A DNA stretch of 64,000 nucleotides from Epiperipatus broadwayi (GCA_028023455.1 JAQFVV010007265.1:1-64000); one strand, 5' to 3'; counted from the stretch's first letter, positions 47,574 through 60,620 are shown. The notes: generated by a model from the letters alone, not told the origin. Numbers and translations are program-made.

Positions 47574-47855
47574 ATCAGTAGGCACTAGATAGAGATTTTA
47601 TGCACAAGACTTCTGGCATCCATTGATTACTCTGGTTGGCACAGTGTGGCACTACTGTATGGAGTTTTGCCTTGTATTCATGGTTAACTGAAACATTGAA
47701 AAGATATGGACATATTATTAAATTCTGTTTCTTATTGATGTTATTATCTTAAAATATTTTATGCATTGGCAGTCAATTTGTATTATTAATAATGTTTGTA
47801 GTTGTTTCTATTTATGATTTCAGCTATTGGTTAGTTTTTGTTTATAACCTTATTT

Positions 47856-49339
47856 GGTATTTGTAAACTATTAACTGTGCAGCCTTTGGTGGTGCTGTTT
47901 CTAATTAAAAACAGAGTGAATAACATTACCGGGCTGCTAGATTTTTTTTTTCTCTAATAGATCGTATTTTGACATCACACGGCTGTAATTTTTTCTTTTT
48001 TAAAATATTGTTTTTTTTTTTTTTGACGTAATTATTTTTTTTTTTGTTTTCATTTGATAAATTTAAAACTATAATGGACACTTTGACCTTTTTTTTGAAT
48101 CTCAAAAGTACATAATTTTTGACATACGCCTTTTTTTTTTTTGATTTCCATTCTAAATCTACTGTTTCTTTTTACAGACGTCTTTTTTTTTTTTTGGTTT
48201 GGATTCGATACATTTCAAAGTATAAAGGACAGTTTTAACTTTTTTTTGGAATATGCTTTACATACGACTTTCTTTTTTTGCCTTTTAATATACTGTTTTT
48301 TTTTTTTTTAAACAGACGTCTTTTTTTTTGTTGTTGTTATTTAAAGTTAGAATCGACACTTTTTTTTTGAATTTGTTAAAAATGCGGGGGATTGCTGTTG
48401 ATTGATTTAGCAACAACAACAAAAAAGTCAAAGCTGTCCGACAAACTCCGCCTCAGATGTCCGTATTTGCTTATAAACGAAAAGAATTGTTTGGTATTTT
48501 GACTAATATATCGATCGAGAGAGTCGATTCTCTTCTGACTGAAAGAAGCGTCAAGTTGTCGATTAATTTGAGAAGAATACGAAGCTGTCCGACCAACTCC
48601 GCCACACTCGATTGTAAAGCCCTACCTTTGAACACTGAGTTCTGGATGTACAGATTCTTTTAAATCTAATAATAAATTTTATTTACCACGTATGACTAAA
48701 CTGAATCGACTGCATCATCTTTTTTTCTCGCTTTTTTCGGACATCCCCCGATTGCAAGAACGTGGTGGTAGCCATTTTGTTCTTTTGTTACTCTCATCCG
48801 AGTCGTGACAGAAATGGTACTTTTTCGCCAACAACTCCAATCGTCTGACAGAGATGTTGACATACTTTTTTTTGGCTTCCAAATAACAACAAACAGCAAA
48901 AAAAAAAAAAGCTCGGACAAATCTCAACAATACGCTGATAATTACTAGTAGTCCAAAAGATCTCAGGAAATACAGTAAATAATCAACATCAACAAACAAA
49001 CAGTTGCAAACCATTCCAGTGCACACACTCTCAGATTAAATTTGAGTCAGAATACAAATTTGATCCCTAGGTGTAGGAATTCATGCCGCAATGAAATAAG
49101 CGACAAACTAGACGATCATCTAATGTTGTTACTTTAGACGTAGGGTTAGGAGCACGGAAAGAATTGGCCATGGATTCTAACCACTTACATCTATTGTCTC
49201 TTGTTTAAGTGGCTAATAAAGCGGCTAATACGATCGCTAGTCGTGTATTAGCCGTAAGCATCCGCGAAAGCAGTATTATTCTGTGTTTTTACACAAACAG
49301 CACCACCACAGGCTGTTCAGTAAATAGTTTACAAATACC
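47856..49339. mobile_element. DNA transposon with 8-bp TSD CCTTATTT, non-autonomous
   Basis: The left end ggtatttgtaaactattaac and the right end, read on minus, ggtatttgtaaactatttac are near-identical. The similarity continues through cagcct.tggtggtgctgttt, for ~50 bp of inverted repeat. The 8-bp CCTTATTT stands on both sides (47848-47855, 49340-49347). An 8-bp TSD suggests hAT, P, MULE, Merlin or a similar superfamily; the 5'-GGTATTTG end does not let me choose. The left third is packed with T-runs separated by short conserved words (acagacgtc, ggacac/ggacag). Frames at 48457-48663 (plus) and 48715-49026 (minus, with VNISVRRLELLAKKYHFC) are short and unrecognised. A gctgtccgac.aactccgcc motif occurs twice (48435, 48585). 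Confidence 0.8.
47941..48375 (+). repeat. T-run-rich subterminal repeats
   Basis: At least eight T-runs of 8-15 alternate with short words such as acagacgtctttttttt (twice, ~48175 and ~48313), gacatacg/tacatacga and ggac.ctttgac. It looks like decayed tandem repeats of ~60-130 bp within the TIR element. Confidence 0.6.
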
Positions 49340-49423
49340 CCTTATTTAGATGAAGAGCCACCAATTGTATAAGTATAGGCAGTTCAGTACCTACATGAGC
49401 TTAACATATTTATAAATATATAC

Positions 49424-49788
49424 TTATAAGGGCTTGAACTCAAGACTTTCATACTCCCTACAGCTATGCACTATGTCTACACATGACCACATAATTTGAA
49501 AAAGATAAATGATTTCCAATATATATATTTTGTGCTGAACCAGTACCCATCAATTGGTTCAGATCACCATCTGCCACATATATATACAATCAATTCTCAG
49601 TTTATATTAAGATAGCAAATGTGTAGGAGATGGTGATCTGGATCAACTGATGAGTGCTGTTTCAGTATGAAATATGAATATTGGAGATCAATTTATCTTT
49701 TTCAAATGTATATAGTCGTGTGTCAGTTGTATAAGATGTAATGCATATATATAGGGAGCTTGAAAGTCTGAGTTCAAGTTCCTTATAA
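49424..49788. mobile_element. Foldback element with tRNA-like outer ends
   Basis: Inverted arms of ~170 bp (ttataagggcttgaactcaa at left; its inverted counterpart ttcaagttccttataa at right; aaaaagataaat.gat.tccaatat in both) meet near 49600. Read outward, each arm ends with a box-B-like motif (gagttcaagttcc on plus at ~49770; gagttcaagccc on minus at ~49433) preceded ~50 bases earlier by a box-A-like gtgt.agacata or gtgtcagttgta segment. So two diverged tRNA-like heads point outward from a common centre. No TSD found. Confidence 0.6.
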
Positions 49789-52700
49789 TTACATTAAATT
49801 TAGTATAGACAATATAGTTATATTTAAATCCATATTTATATAAAAAATGTCCGATATATATATCATTCAGATTTGATTAATAATTCAGTTAAGTAGTATG
49901 AAAAAGAAGAAAAAAGTATTCATTTAGTAACAATTTTATTTTTTATTGCTATTCAATCTTCAGTATTGTTTAACAATAATTCAATGTAAAGATTAAAAAA
50001 AGAGAAGTGAATATCTTATTTTCAATCATTAATAGCAGACTAATTTTTTACCTTAACAGTATACACAATATATATCTTTTTTGCTTTCATTAGTAATAGA
50101 ATAAACTTTCTTCTTACTGCGATCAAATACAATATATATATTGTAACCTTTTAATTGGTTCATTGTACTACTTGAGTACATAAAATGTATAGAATAGTTC
50201 AAAATTTAAAATTTTAAAAATATAACTTGCATAAATAATTTAATATATAACCTTTAAGAGAGAATTTATTAGGGACAATGAATGCACATGTTTTTTTTTA
50301 TTTGCAATTATTTTCATTTTATATATCAGTTATATAATTTTAATATAAATGATAGGTTACAGTTATTTTTAAAAGTTTTAATATAAATGATAGGTTACAG
50401 TTATTTTTAAAAAAGAAAAAAATGAGTTAATTAATTTCTGCATTGTATTCTAATAAATAATATTGATAAAATGATTTATTTATTATTAAATAATAATATA
50501 TTTTTAAAAAAATTATAATGATAATAAGATATTAGTACTTAAAGATTATTGTTAAAATATTTCTGTGAAACTGAATAAAAATAACTTATTTTAAATTTCA
50601 ATTAAAAAATTGTTTAAATTTTATCAATTTCAAAAATTTTTTTTTTTGTGTATTAAATTTTAAAACAGCAAGTTAAATATTAAAGAACAGATAAACAATT
50701 TTCAAGTTATTGACTAATGATATTTAGTTAATTGATTTCCACATCATGCTCTTTGGGGATAAAAATAGAAATAAGCAGACAATCTGGGAAGGAGGGAAAA
50801 AAATGAAAAAAGAAAAGTAAACTATTGTGTAAAAAGTTGGTAAAAACTTGTCAAATGTAAGATATTTTATTTTTATAAACAATTAAATAAGTAAATTATT
50901 CGTGAGGAAATGAGTTTAAAATGAGAGGTTAATTTTAAACTAATTTCTTCATCTGTGTCACAGGTTACAATCTGGAAATTCAATTTACAATTTTGAAAAA
51001 TGCTTTTGTGGAAAAAATTGCAAGGATATATTGTTATTATTAATGGAGAAATTGTGAAGGATAAAAATACCCCACTCCAATTAATTAAAAGGTAGATAAA
51101 CAGTCACGTAAGAAAATACTTTATTTTTATCTCTGCTTTATTAACCAGCTTAGTTGTTAGCTTAATTAGGAAGAGGAACAAAACAAATATTTAACTTTTA
51201 TAAATTAATGAAGATAATTTATAGAACTTTAATATAATGTATAATTGAAGTTAAAAGTTTAAAGAAAATAGTTATTGCTGTCAATCAAAGTAATTTGTAT
51301 TATTCAAATTAAGCTTATGAGATTAATATTTAAGAATAGACATTCATAATAGTTTTAGAGAGCAAAAATAGTTTTAATTAAATAAATATGATAATGAATG
51401 CTTATTATTAATTATTTTAAATAAAAGTGTATATTCAGGATGAGTTTTCCATTTAGCCACTACAATTTTTTATTCGAGTAGGAAATATTAAAAGGAGGTG
51501 AATTCAACAAAGAAGAGCTATTAATTTTAAATATACTAAATAATGATAAAAAATTATATTACAAGAGACTTAATCTCAACGAACTTATTTATGTTTATTG
51601 TAAGGAGAAAAAATCTTAAATGAAACACAAGGATGAGAAAAGTTTAAGTGAAAATGACTTATTAATTAATGCTGCTAATAAATAAAAAAAAATCATAATG
51701 AGGAGACCAATATTCAGCTATAAGTTTGACTTGATTGTTTGACTACAACTTTCATTAACTTTTATGATACTTATGTGTAGTTAAGATTCAAACATGTAAA
51801 TATGAAAAAATCACCCTAAGAAGCATCAAACTGTTAAAGATTTCATTCTGTTATTGTTATTGATTATTTTTAAGTGTTGTGTATAGTTATCTTGGGAACT
51901 GCTAATCAACATAAAAGATCAGAGTAATAATTTGCAAGGAAGTGTTAAGCATTACATTGAAATCTATAAGAATGCATTGCAAGGAAAAAGAAGAAGAAAA
52001 AATAAACAATAATTTTTTTTCTTTGAGTATTATTTTAAATATAAATGCCAATGCAATATTAGTTGTTAAGTTTAGTATTAAATTAGTTAAATTGAATAAG
52101 TTGATGTATTAATATATGTTATATTTTAATGTTTATTTTTAAATTAATAACTTTAAAAGTTATGCTTAAGAAGGAAACATAGTATGTGTGAAGGAAGGAA
52201 AAGAGAGAAAATGGGGGTAAAACAATACTTTAGGTTTTTATTATAAAGTAATATAATTTAAATTAATTTATGAGATATTTTTAAGTATAAGATAGTTAAT
52301 AAGTAAATTAATGTTGTCATCATAATGAACCAAGAGATGGGACTCATAGAATATGAAAAAAATATCTGTGATATTAGAATTTTAAAAAGTAGATGAAAAG
52401 AGGAAATATATCAATGATAAAGATGACTAAAGAATTTTGATCTCAATTTGATGTAATAAAATACACATCGTTGGTTGTCAAATTATATATAGTTTGTTTT
52501 GTAATACATAATTGTTAGATTTGTAGGAGAACACTTGATGGGAAGATGATATTGTAGTATCAGTCTTGTAGTACATTGTAATGATTGATTCTAGGAATAT
52601 ATGTTATAGTCAGATAAGTTATCATTCCAGGATAGGATGAAACACCTTCCTGAAGAACTGATAGAAATAGCATCTATAAATCATAATGGGGTTGGTCTAT

Positions 52701-55390
52701 GTGACACCCATATTTGTATTTTTAGTACATAGAGATAAGACGTATTTCCATAAAATACAAATATTAATTTTCTTAAGAGCTTAGTGTAGAAGCCTGGATG
52801 TTAAAGTAGTATTATTGAGGCAAAATGACTACTTGCTAAGATAGAACATTTCATTTAAAAGATAAAGAAGACCTCCATTTCATATTAATAGTTGTTAATT
52901 TATTAAAATCAGTTTCTTATCAATGGAATTCTTTTAGATATCAAAGAAAGGAAAGATAAGCATCAAATGAAGGTTGGTTATATTTTAAGAAAGATTATGA
53001 TTTCTTGTCTAAGTGATAGAAGACTGTTCTTAGATGAACTTGGAGTAAATACAAAGCAAATATTATAATATTTAAATAATTTCTAAATGATATCATACTG
53101 AAAGATAAAATGAGATCAGTGATGAGAATAATAAAAAAGAAGATAAAGAATGAGAATGAATGATCATCAAGTAGTAGTTCAATTTTAGTTCAACTAATTA
53201 TTTTAATATTTTATAGATTTTATATTGCAAGGAACACCAATATAAATTTGAATTTTATGTATAGTTATTAATAGAGTTTGCATGAATACAAAATATGAAA
53301 ATTTAATAAGTATTGTATTTTATGTAAGTGATGTAAAAAGAATAATATATTGCCTTATTCAATAGAAAAGAACTAAAAAAAAATCGAATCCATATTAAGA
53401 ACTTATAAATATTATCATAAAATTATAACATGAAAGAAATTGTACATGTTAAAAATAACAAATTTAATATTTAAATAATAAAATACTTGTTTAATCTAAA
53501 GGTTAAATTAGAAGAGGTGTATATAGTTAAAGTATTGAGTTTATCAGAGTAAATAATTGTACAAAGATTAAATTTAATAATGTTACATGCTTTTATAGTT
53601 AATTATAGTATGTAATATTTAAGAATTTGTTATTGTTATTATTGTTATTCAAATAAACAAATATTTTGATATAAATTTAGACTAATGTCTTTATTTCTAC
53701 TCAGAATTATTTTATCACAAAGTCATATCAAAACACATAATCATGTGGAATATGATAAAGAAGAACTTGTTAAATTAATTGTTTATTAAAATAAACTGTA
53801 ATTATTTAAGTAGTGCTATTTAATAGCATCATATTTTAATTGGAAATAATAATATTTTTGAAGTCACATTATTCTTATTTTAAAATTAATTTGATTTTAT
53901 TCTTAGAATAAATTTAAGATGATATATGAGTTTACAAGAAAGATGGTTATGGGCATACCTTAGCAAGTTTATATTTTCTGTTAAGATGAAATTTAAACCA
54001 GTGTATGTAGATTAAGTAATTTACTGAAGTGATTAAAAAAAAGAAGGCTGTTATAATTATTTTGTATAGTTTTTGATAATAGTAAAAGTATAGTTCAGTT
54101 TTATAATTAATGGGTGTGTGATGAAAATATGAGATATTCAATATAATTGAATCATTTATTGGAAAGTAAGATAGTAAATAACAAGTGTTATCTTATTATA
54201 TTATGGTTGTAAAGTTATGTTGATTTAAAAAAAAATGATTTAATTTGTACTTGTAATATTAGGTGTGGTTATTATTAAGATGATTGAATCTTAGTAAAAT
54301 CTCACTTATTATTCAATTATCTTGTAGGGAGTAATTGTTAGTTTATTATAAAAGAATAATTGTTGTCCTTGAGATATCCATAAGGTAGTAATAGTTACTA
54401 TAAAATATTTTTTAATACATTGTTCATTATTTTGTATGTAATTGATTAGATAAGTGAAGGAAAAGTAATCATTATTTTCATTGAAAGTTTATGTTAGTTA
54501 TTGTCTGTTGTTGAGATTTTTCTAAGGAATATACCAATATAATAGTTGGAAGATTTTTACAATAGCTATGCCATTGAGGAGTACATTTCATATGCTTTCT
54601 CAATGTTGAAATCATTCTATTGTAACTGTTTCTTAAGTCTACCTTATATGTTATATAATATATGTTTCTAGTCAATTGTTGAGTCTCACAAAGTAGTGTT
54701 TTTATATAGTTTATATTTTAATATTTGCGCTAAGCTAAATATAGTATTGATTTATACAGATTTTACGTGGTAATTCAGTGTGGACAGGTTACAATATGTA
54801 TATTGTATTATTATAAAATTGCATTCATTCTTTTAATTGCTATTAGAAATATGATGTTTTAAATAATATTTGCTTAACAAAATGTAATTATTCAAAGAAA
54901 ACAGTGCTTAATACATTATGGCAGTAAAACTATAATTTTTTCATCTTATTTATAAATTAGATTATGCAAAAAGTTGTGTAATTGATTACTTTCTTAAGTT
55001 GGAAACTGCCTTTGTATTATTACTTTTTAAACAATCACAAGATAGACAATTTTATTTCTATTGTAACATGCCTCTTTCAAAGTGGTTATTCATTGAACAG
55101 TTGTTGGCATTGATTTTACTTCATGTCCTACTAAATGTTGTAGATTTGGAAAGATAATTTTGATTTTTGTAATACTATATTCATTTGTCAAATGAATCAT
55201 TTTAAGAATGATTTGATAGGTTTGCCAATATTTTCTTTAATTAAGTAAAAATTAATTTTTTGTTAAAAAGTATATCAGTTATATAGTTGATAATTATAAT
55301 TTCGAAGTGCTTCTGAAATGGAAATGTTTTTTAATTTTTTCATTTAATATGATACTGCAGTAATTTTTCAGTTGGTGCTTTTTTATATAT
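49789..55390. other. AT-rich non-coding stretch
   Basis: No gene was recognised. A 38-bp tandem duplication sits at 50341-50416. A purine-biased segment at ~52500-53200 contains frameshifted words that could be very old retroelement protein, but nothing could be assigned. Confidence 0.4.
50341..50416 (+). repeat. 38-bp tandem duplication
   Basis: taatataaatgataggttac, followed by agttatttttaaaa, occurs at 50341 and again 38 bp later at 50379. Confidence 0.9.
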
Positions 55391-57000
55391 TGTAACGGGA
55401 AGTACTCTACCCATCACTGCTGAGTTCAAACCCTGTAACTCAACTAGCAGATAAGGTAGAGTGAAATAATTAATTTCACTAAGTATTATTATTAAAAAAG
55501 TAATTAAACTGACAGCTATCAGTTATATCTTTTAATCCCTTTATTTGGATAACCATCTCCAACAGGATCAGCCAAGCTTAACCAAAATAAAGTATTTTAT
55601 AAAGCCAAAAGCTTTAAGTCCACTTTCCTAGAAATATGCCCTACAAGACCCTTATTGAAAGACACATCCAACATTCCATTACAGGTTATCCCATATGCTA
55701 GTTCTCGTACTCTACTTCTCAAGGTAAATAGCCTATCTTACAATAAATACGAATATAATTCATTAATTATGGAGTGAAATGAGTGAAATACTGAACACCA
55801 GTTCTTGATCAAATACAATAAAAATTTATTTTCTTAATCTTAATCAGAAATATTAAAAGAAACAAACAAAAAATAATAATAATAATTATAATAAAGATAT
55901 CACACAAGAAAAAGAAAAAAAATTGAATCTATAATAGATTATTGAGCAATAAGAGAACATTCCCTCCCTTATAATTCATTACTGCGCAATAAGAGCACAC
56001 CCCTTCCTTTCCATTAGTTTTTTGCTATATGTACTCCTACTGTAACTTTGTGGACCTATAATACATATAAAATAATAAACACAAAATAATATAGCCATGC
56101 TGATCGGTGATATTATACCAGAGAAAGAAAAAAAATCAGATATATTTCAATTCATGTTTTCTACACATTAACAAATAAATAGAAAAAAAATATATACATC
56201 TTTATCTAACTATATTCATACATACATTCACATACATATAGTTTAATTTTGCTAAGACATCAATTTCTTAAATAAATACAATATATATATATTTATCTAA
56301 TTCTATATGCATAGATACATTTGTATATGCATAACTTAATTTGGACAAAATGTTAATTTTGAAATCAATATATTTAAAAGAAAAAAGAAACAAAAAAAAA
56401 ACCCCAATAATAATAAAAAATTTAAATCCTTATACAAAATGAAAGGAGGAGCATACATACTTCATTTCTGCTCTAAATATTTCAAAGTCTCATATGCAGT
56501 ACTTATTCATAGGAGATATTACATAATGCTTGCTACTATGATGACCATTTTTCCCTTGGTCTCAACTAAAAATTTCCTTGGCATGCTCTTACAAAACTGT
56601 TGAAATTTGTGATAGCCAACAGGAGAAACACAATTTTAATTCAGCTACTTTTCTTGTTTGGTAGGGTTTTAGCATAACAGTACATTTCACATGGTGATTA
56701 TTTGAAGATTAGATCTGGTGCTTGGTGAACTACTGCATTTTGTTTAGTTTACTAAACTCATCTGGCTGTTAAGTCCATCAAAAATGGATTCCAAGAGTTA
56801 TTCAAGAATTCTTTTTTTCTCTGCATTATAGGGTAATCACCAACTGCTATGTTATTAAACAATTCAAAATACAGCAAAACTGCTATGTCTGATGACAATT
56901 TCTCTGCTGGCTGATTGCCCACTGGTCTGTAATTGCTAACTGCTTTTTGAATGCCACTGCTCTCTGACTGATTACTATACATACACTAAAGAACACAAAT
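55391..57000. mobile_element. Possible gypsy-family LTR and flanking relic
   Basis: tgtaacgggaagtac at 55391 resembles the TGTAACGGAA start of the gypsy LTR at 23593, and ttcaaaccc follows at a similar distance. The next ~600 bp is less AT-rich than its surroundings and contains a ~41-bp tandem duplication (gcaataagag.ac..tccct at ~55945-56010). The minus-strand frame at 56758-56982 is short and unassigned. I could not find the other LTR end, so this is a tentative relic, possibly belonging with the gag relic at 59.3-60.6 kb. Confidence 0.3.
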
Positions 57001-57440
57001 GTTGTAATTATTTATCTTTGATCTAAATTAATTTATTTTTTTAATCAGTTTGCAGATGAGTTAATTTTTACAAAAAAAAAAAAATTCAAAAATTTTTTTA
57101 TAAAACACTTTATCAATTAAATTTTGATATCTTGGTACATCTAAAGAAAAAAATAATTAAAACAATTATATCAAAGAGACAAATCCTTTAATTACTCAAC
57201 AAAAGGAATTATAAGAATTTGGACGCAAAAATGTCTAATTAGACTGGTATATTAAACACTTAAAATTTTTCTATAAATTTAATTGGGACAAATGTACATT
57301 TTAATTAGTTTTTTTCCCCTTATCTAGACAAAAAAAAAAGTAAAACATATTAAAGAAAATTTATTAAAAATTACTATCACAAATAAAAAAATAGACATAG
57401 TTGCAATAGTTTATTGCCTATTTGGTAATAAAATGTGTAT

Positions 57441-58406
57441 ACCTGGGTCTCGTTTTACGCAGATTATTTTAATGCAATTTTGTAGTTACATGATTCATGT
57501 TTCTTCTTAATATCTTTTATATTTCACTATATTTATTAGATATCAAGAAATTTAAATTATTAATAACTTATTTTGACTTGAAATACTTTTTTTTTTCAAA
57601 AATATAATGTTATATTAGCAGCTAACGTGAATATGGCCTGAAGCTGTATTTAGAATTTTAGCTTCTATGTAAATAACCTATTTATACTAATGAGTAAATA
57701 ATAATAATAGATTTATACTTACATATAAAAATATCATAATAAATATTCAAAAAATTTAAACTTTTAAACCGTATTTTGTTATATATAACAGAAATAAATA
57801 ATGTTTTAGAGTTTTAAAATAAAAAATGATTTTATAAACTGAAAATAATCTTTCTAATGATAATGTATAATCTTTTTGTTTTGATTGCGATGCCATTTTT
57901 AAATATAGAAATAGAAAACCATTAACACAGCACAAGACTAAAAGTGACACTAGTTGTACATCACATCATGAATAAAAATAAAGTGGCTAACAGGTTTTTC
58001 TGGGCATAATTGCTGAGAGATTTTTGACTTCGTTTAAGGAGAAGCCACAATACATCACATTCAGTCTGATTTCTTACCAGTTTACAAATGAATGCTAGCG
58101 GTAATGATTAAAATATGTATGAAAGATGTAAAATTAAATACTGTAGTTAATAAAAAAAGTAAAAAAAGTTTGTCTTGTATTAATTTTTTCCAAATATTTG
58201 AAATTTTTTATTAGTCATACTTTATTTGCTTATTTTTTTAATGCGAATTTTAAAGTAATTTTTCCTTGTTGCTTTGCTTTTATGTGAATTCTGAAAAATA
58301 CAGAACCTATCCCCCATTTTTAAAGGTAAGTTAAGTATTTTTGTGCGATTTTTTTTAATGCGGGTTTTCTGTGGAACTTATCTACCTCATAAAACGAGAT
58401 CCAGGT
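57441..58406. mobile_element. TIR element, pogo/Tigger-like ends
   Basis: The left end acctgggtctcgttttacg and the right end, read on minus, acctggatctcgttttatg are inverted repeats of ~22 bp. The inner parts near each end (ttttaatgc..; aatgcgggttttctgtgga) recall the tttt-a-cgcg words of pogo/Tigger-type element ends. GTAT occurs on both sides (57437-57440, 58407-58410), which includes the TA expected for this superfamily. The ~920-bp interior is AT-rich, with no transposase frame (a 64-codon minus frame at 57756-57950 is unassigned). It lies between the possible LTR and the gag relic. Confidence 0.5.
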
Positions 58407-58410
58407 GTAT

Positions 58411-59270
58411 ATATAGTGTCCAAAATGTCCCTTTTGATTTTTAAATTATATTTATACTCTTACATTTTATAAATCAATTAACACTTGAATACAATGTTAA
58501 TTGACCAAACTTTGTGATGGGGGTTTGATTATCATCAGTTACCATCACAATACACCTTCCTTCGATGAGGTCCTGAAATACAGGATAACCACTTTCATGG
58601 TTCTCACTATCAATACAAATTTTTTTTTCATCATAATTCCCCTACTTTATTCACTTGTTTAGATTTCTGGTAAATTTATCTATTAGATTGCAGTCCAATC
58701 TGTCACACAACCATTATTTCAAACTGAAACAAAAAGAAAAACATCCTATAGATACTTAATTCATCTGGACTCAAATGATCACTATTCAGTAAAGCCTTAT
58801 GTTCCTCCATATTCTCATGTAATAGATGCAAACCATGCTCATAGATAATCTGAGCCTTGTAGGTTCATTTAGCATCAAACAAATGATATTTTTTATCAAA
58901 AACCCTACACCATGACAATCTTTATAGTTGTTACTTGAGTGCTTGATGAGCATTTAATCACTTCAGATCATGTTGGTAATTATGTTGACTCAATCCAATG
59001 GGTATAAAACTTTCAATAGCACCTCCAACATCCAGATTATAAAACGATACCTAATCAACTCTAAAGTTTTCATTCATTCCCTACTATAACAAATATCAAC
59101 AATACATCTGATTCAACCAAACCTAAGCCCACTTTCTAAACATCCAGAAAACTTCTAAATTGTATCATAGCTTCTTTAACTTATGAGTGATTAACCATTA
59201 TCTGATTAATCACCAATTATCTTAATTAGTTTTCTTTCCTTTATCTTTATACCATGTATCCTTAGGATAT
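58411..59270 (-). pseudogene. Possible pol/protease-region relic downstream of gag relic
   Basis: Read on the minus strand the region keeps protein-like words in closed frames (VFDKKYHLFDAK, KAQIIYEHGLHLLHENMEEH) and is less AT-rich than flanks. Its position right after the gag relic suggests the start of pol, but no DTG or reverse transcriptase motif was found. Confidence 0.25.
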
Positions 59271-60620
59271 TCACTACTACATCCCAAACTTCATGAAGAT
59301 AATAGCAACTCTATTCTGATTTACTAAATTGAGATTCATCCTTAGTTCTTTTTCTAATAGCCTCTGGTTTTGGACTCTGACAGGCTTTTTCCAGTAGGCC
59401 ACTCCATTATTATTTCTATTCCTTTGTAATTCCATTGCATTGATGCCAATGGTTTCTTTCCCATTACCTGGTTGATGACCTTGTTGACTCTGAAGTTTCA
59501 TATCTACAGTGCTTAATAGCTCTGCCACCTATTTAATGGACTTATCATTGACTAGCAACATTTGCTTTATTTGAAAAGGCAAGTTATGTGTAATTATTCA
59601 AATAATTTGACCTTCAATCATATTACAAGCATCCAAGGTTCTGAGTTTAGTTACCTGTCTTCTAAGGAATTTAGAGTATTTCCCCTTCAGTACTGAGTTT
59701 ATATTTCTCCTGTGTTATTTGATAATGGATGGTCTCCTAGTGGCCCTCTAATTAAAAATTGCTTAACAGAGCTCCCTTGATAAATTTTGAAAGGTTTTGG
59801 ACCTGTTAAATAATGAGTCCTATCAGAACTGTGCATCACCTTGCAAGTGATTATATGCAATTGCTAATTTACATTCTTCTGACATGGGTTAAGAGAAAAG
59901 TAGGTTTCCAAACTTTTTAAATGTTCAACAGGAGCTTCACCAGACCTTGGAATATTCTGATTTAAAAACTTTGTTTATACTAGGATGAGTTTCTCTATTA
60001 GGTTGCTACCTTTCATTCTCAACTCTTCAATCTTTTCTTTTAACGCCTGTATTTCAGTATGAATTAGTGTTATATTATTTACTTTTTTTTCATATTCTAT
60101 TCCATGATTTTCCCCTTTCCAAGTCTTTCTATGCTCTGGACTTAGTAAGTTTTGTGGTTTTTTTTGGATATCTTCAACCTTTTCATCTAGGTTTTGATGC
60201 TTTTTAGCCATATGAAATTTCTGGTTCTTGCTCTGCTGCATACTTTTGAACTCTTCTTCCCATATGTCTTGTATATTTTCTACATTACAGAGCATTTTTT
60301 CTAGTCTGCTGTAAGTTTTGGAATTTTTCATCCATCTTTCATTTTATATTTTGTAGTATTTCCTTTGTATCTTTTATATCTTGGTTAATATTGTGCTGCA
60401 TATGTTACAATTTTGTATCCATATTTTTAATTAAGATACACAGCATTTTCATGTCAAATGTGTTTGGTATCTTGCTGCCACATGTTCCACCATTTGATCT
60501 AGATCTTGATCTTTTAGCTCTGGTAACATTGGCTGTATAGATTCCTGTATTTCTCCTTGCTCTATCTTAGCATTGTCAGAATTTTCAGATTGACTGATTT
60601 TCCATTATTATTTTTGAAGC
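59270..60620 (-). pseudogene. Gag gene relic of a second Ty3/gypsy-like element
   Basis: On the minus strand, starting near 60605, pieces in three frames give a coiled-coil N-terminal part (118 open codons at 60331-59975, with IQDIWEEEFKSMQQ). A Gag core follows at about 59960-59500: SGEAPVEHLKSLETYFS, then an AIAYNHLQGDAQ-like block, KFLRRQVTKLRTL and VAELLSTVDMKLQSQ. The order and spacing of these blocks parallel the intact gag at 26225 (VESLKRLF, AIACSHIQGEV, FIQRQVARLRKI). At least six stops or shifts show old decay. Family: Ty3/gypsy-like, distinct from the complete element. The open minus frame 59528-59277 is the gag end. Confidence 0.55.

Larger units (their letters stand above)
46852..47675. 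mobile_element. Inverted-repeat element carrying hammerhead-like motifs in both arms
   Basis: The left arm (46852 to ~47190) and right arm (~47378-47675) are inverted copies: acaaggcaaaactc at the left end faces gagttttgccttgt at the right end, and ggatgccagaag, agtaatcaatgg, ctatctagtgcctac, tagatcttaggatctaatgc all recur inverted. The right arm read on plus, and the left arm read on minus, carry a hammerhead-type core. The spacer 47191-47377 holds a direct copy of the element's left outer part (see 46791-46920 / 47244-47371). The left arm has ~50 extra bp near 47050. No protein is encoded. It fits a Penelope-like element remnant or a hammerhead-bearing repeat family. Confidence 0.7.

Noticed and set aside
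48457-49026. Possible small genes in the 47.9-kb transposon
   Set aside because: Both frames are short, unmatched and lie among repeats; kept only as notes within the element.
52300-53250. Decayed integrase or transposase on plus
   Set aside because: Only vague protein-like words in closed frames; no zinc-finger or DDE spacing found.
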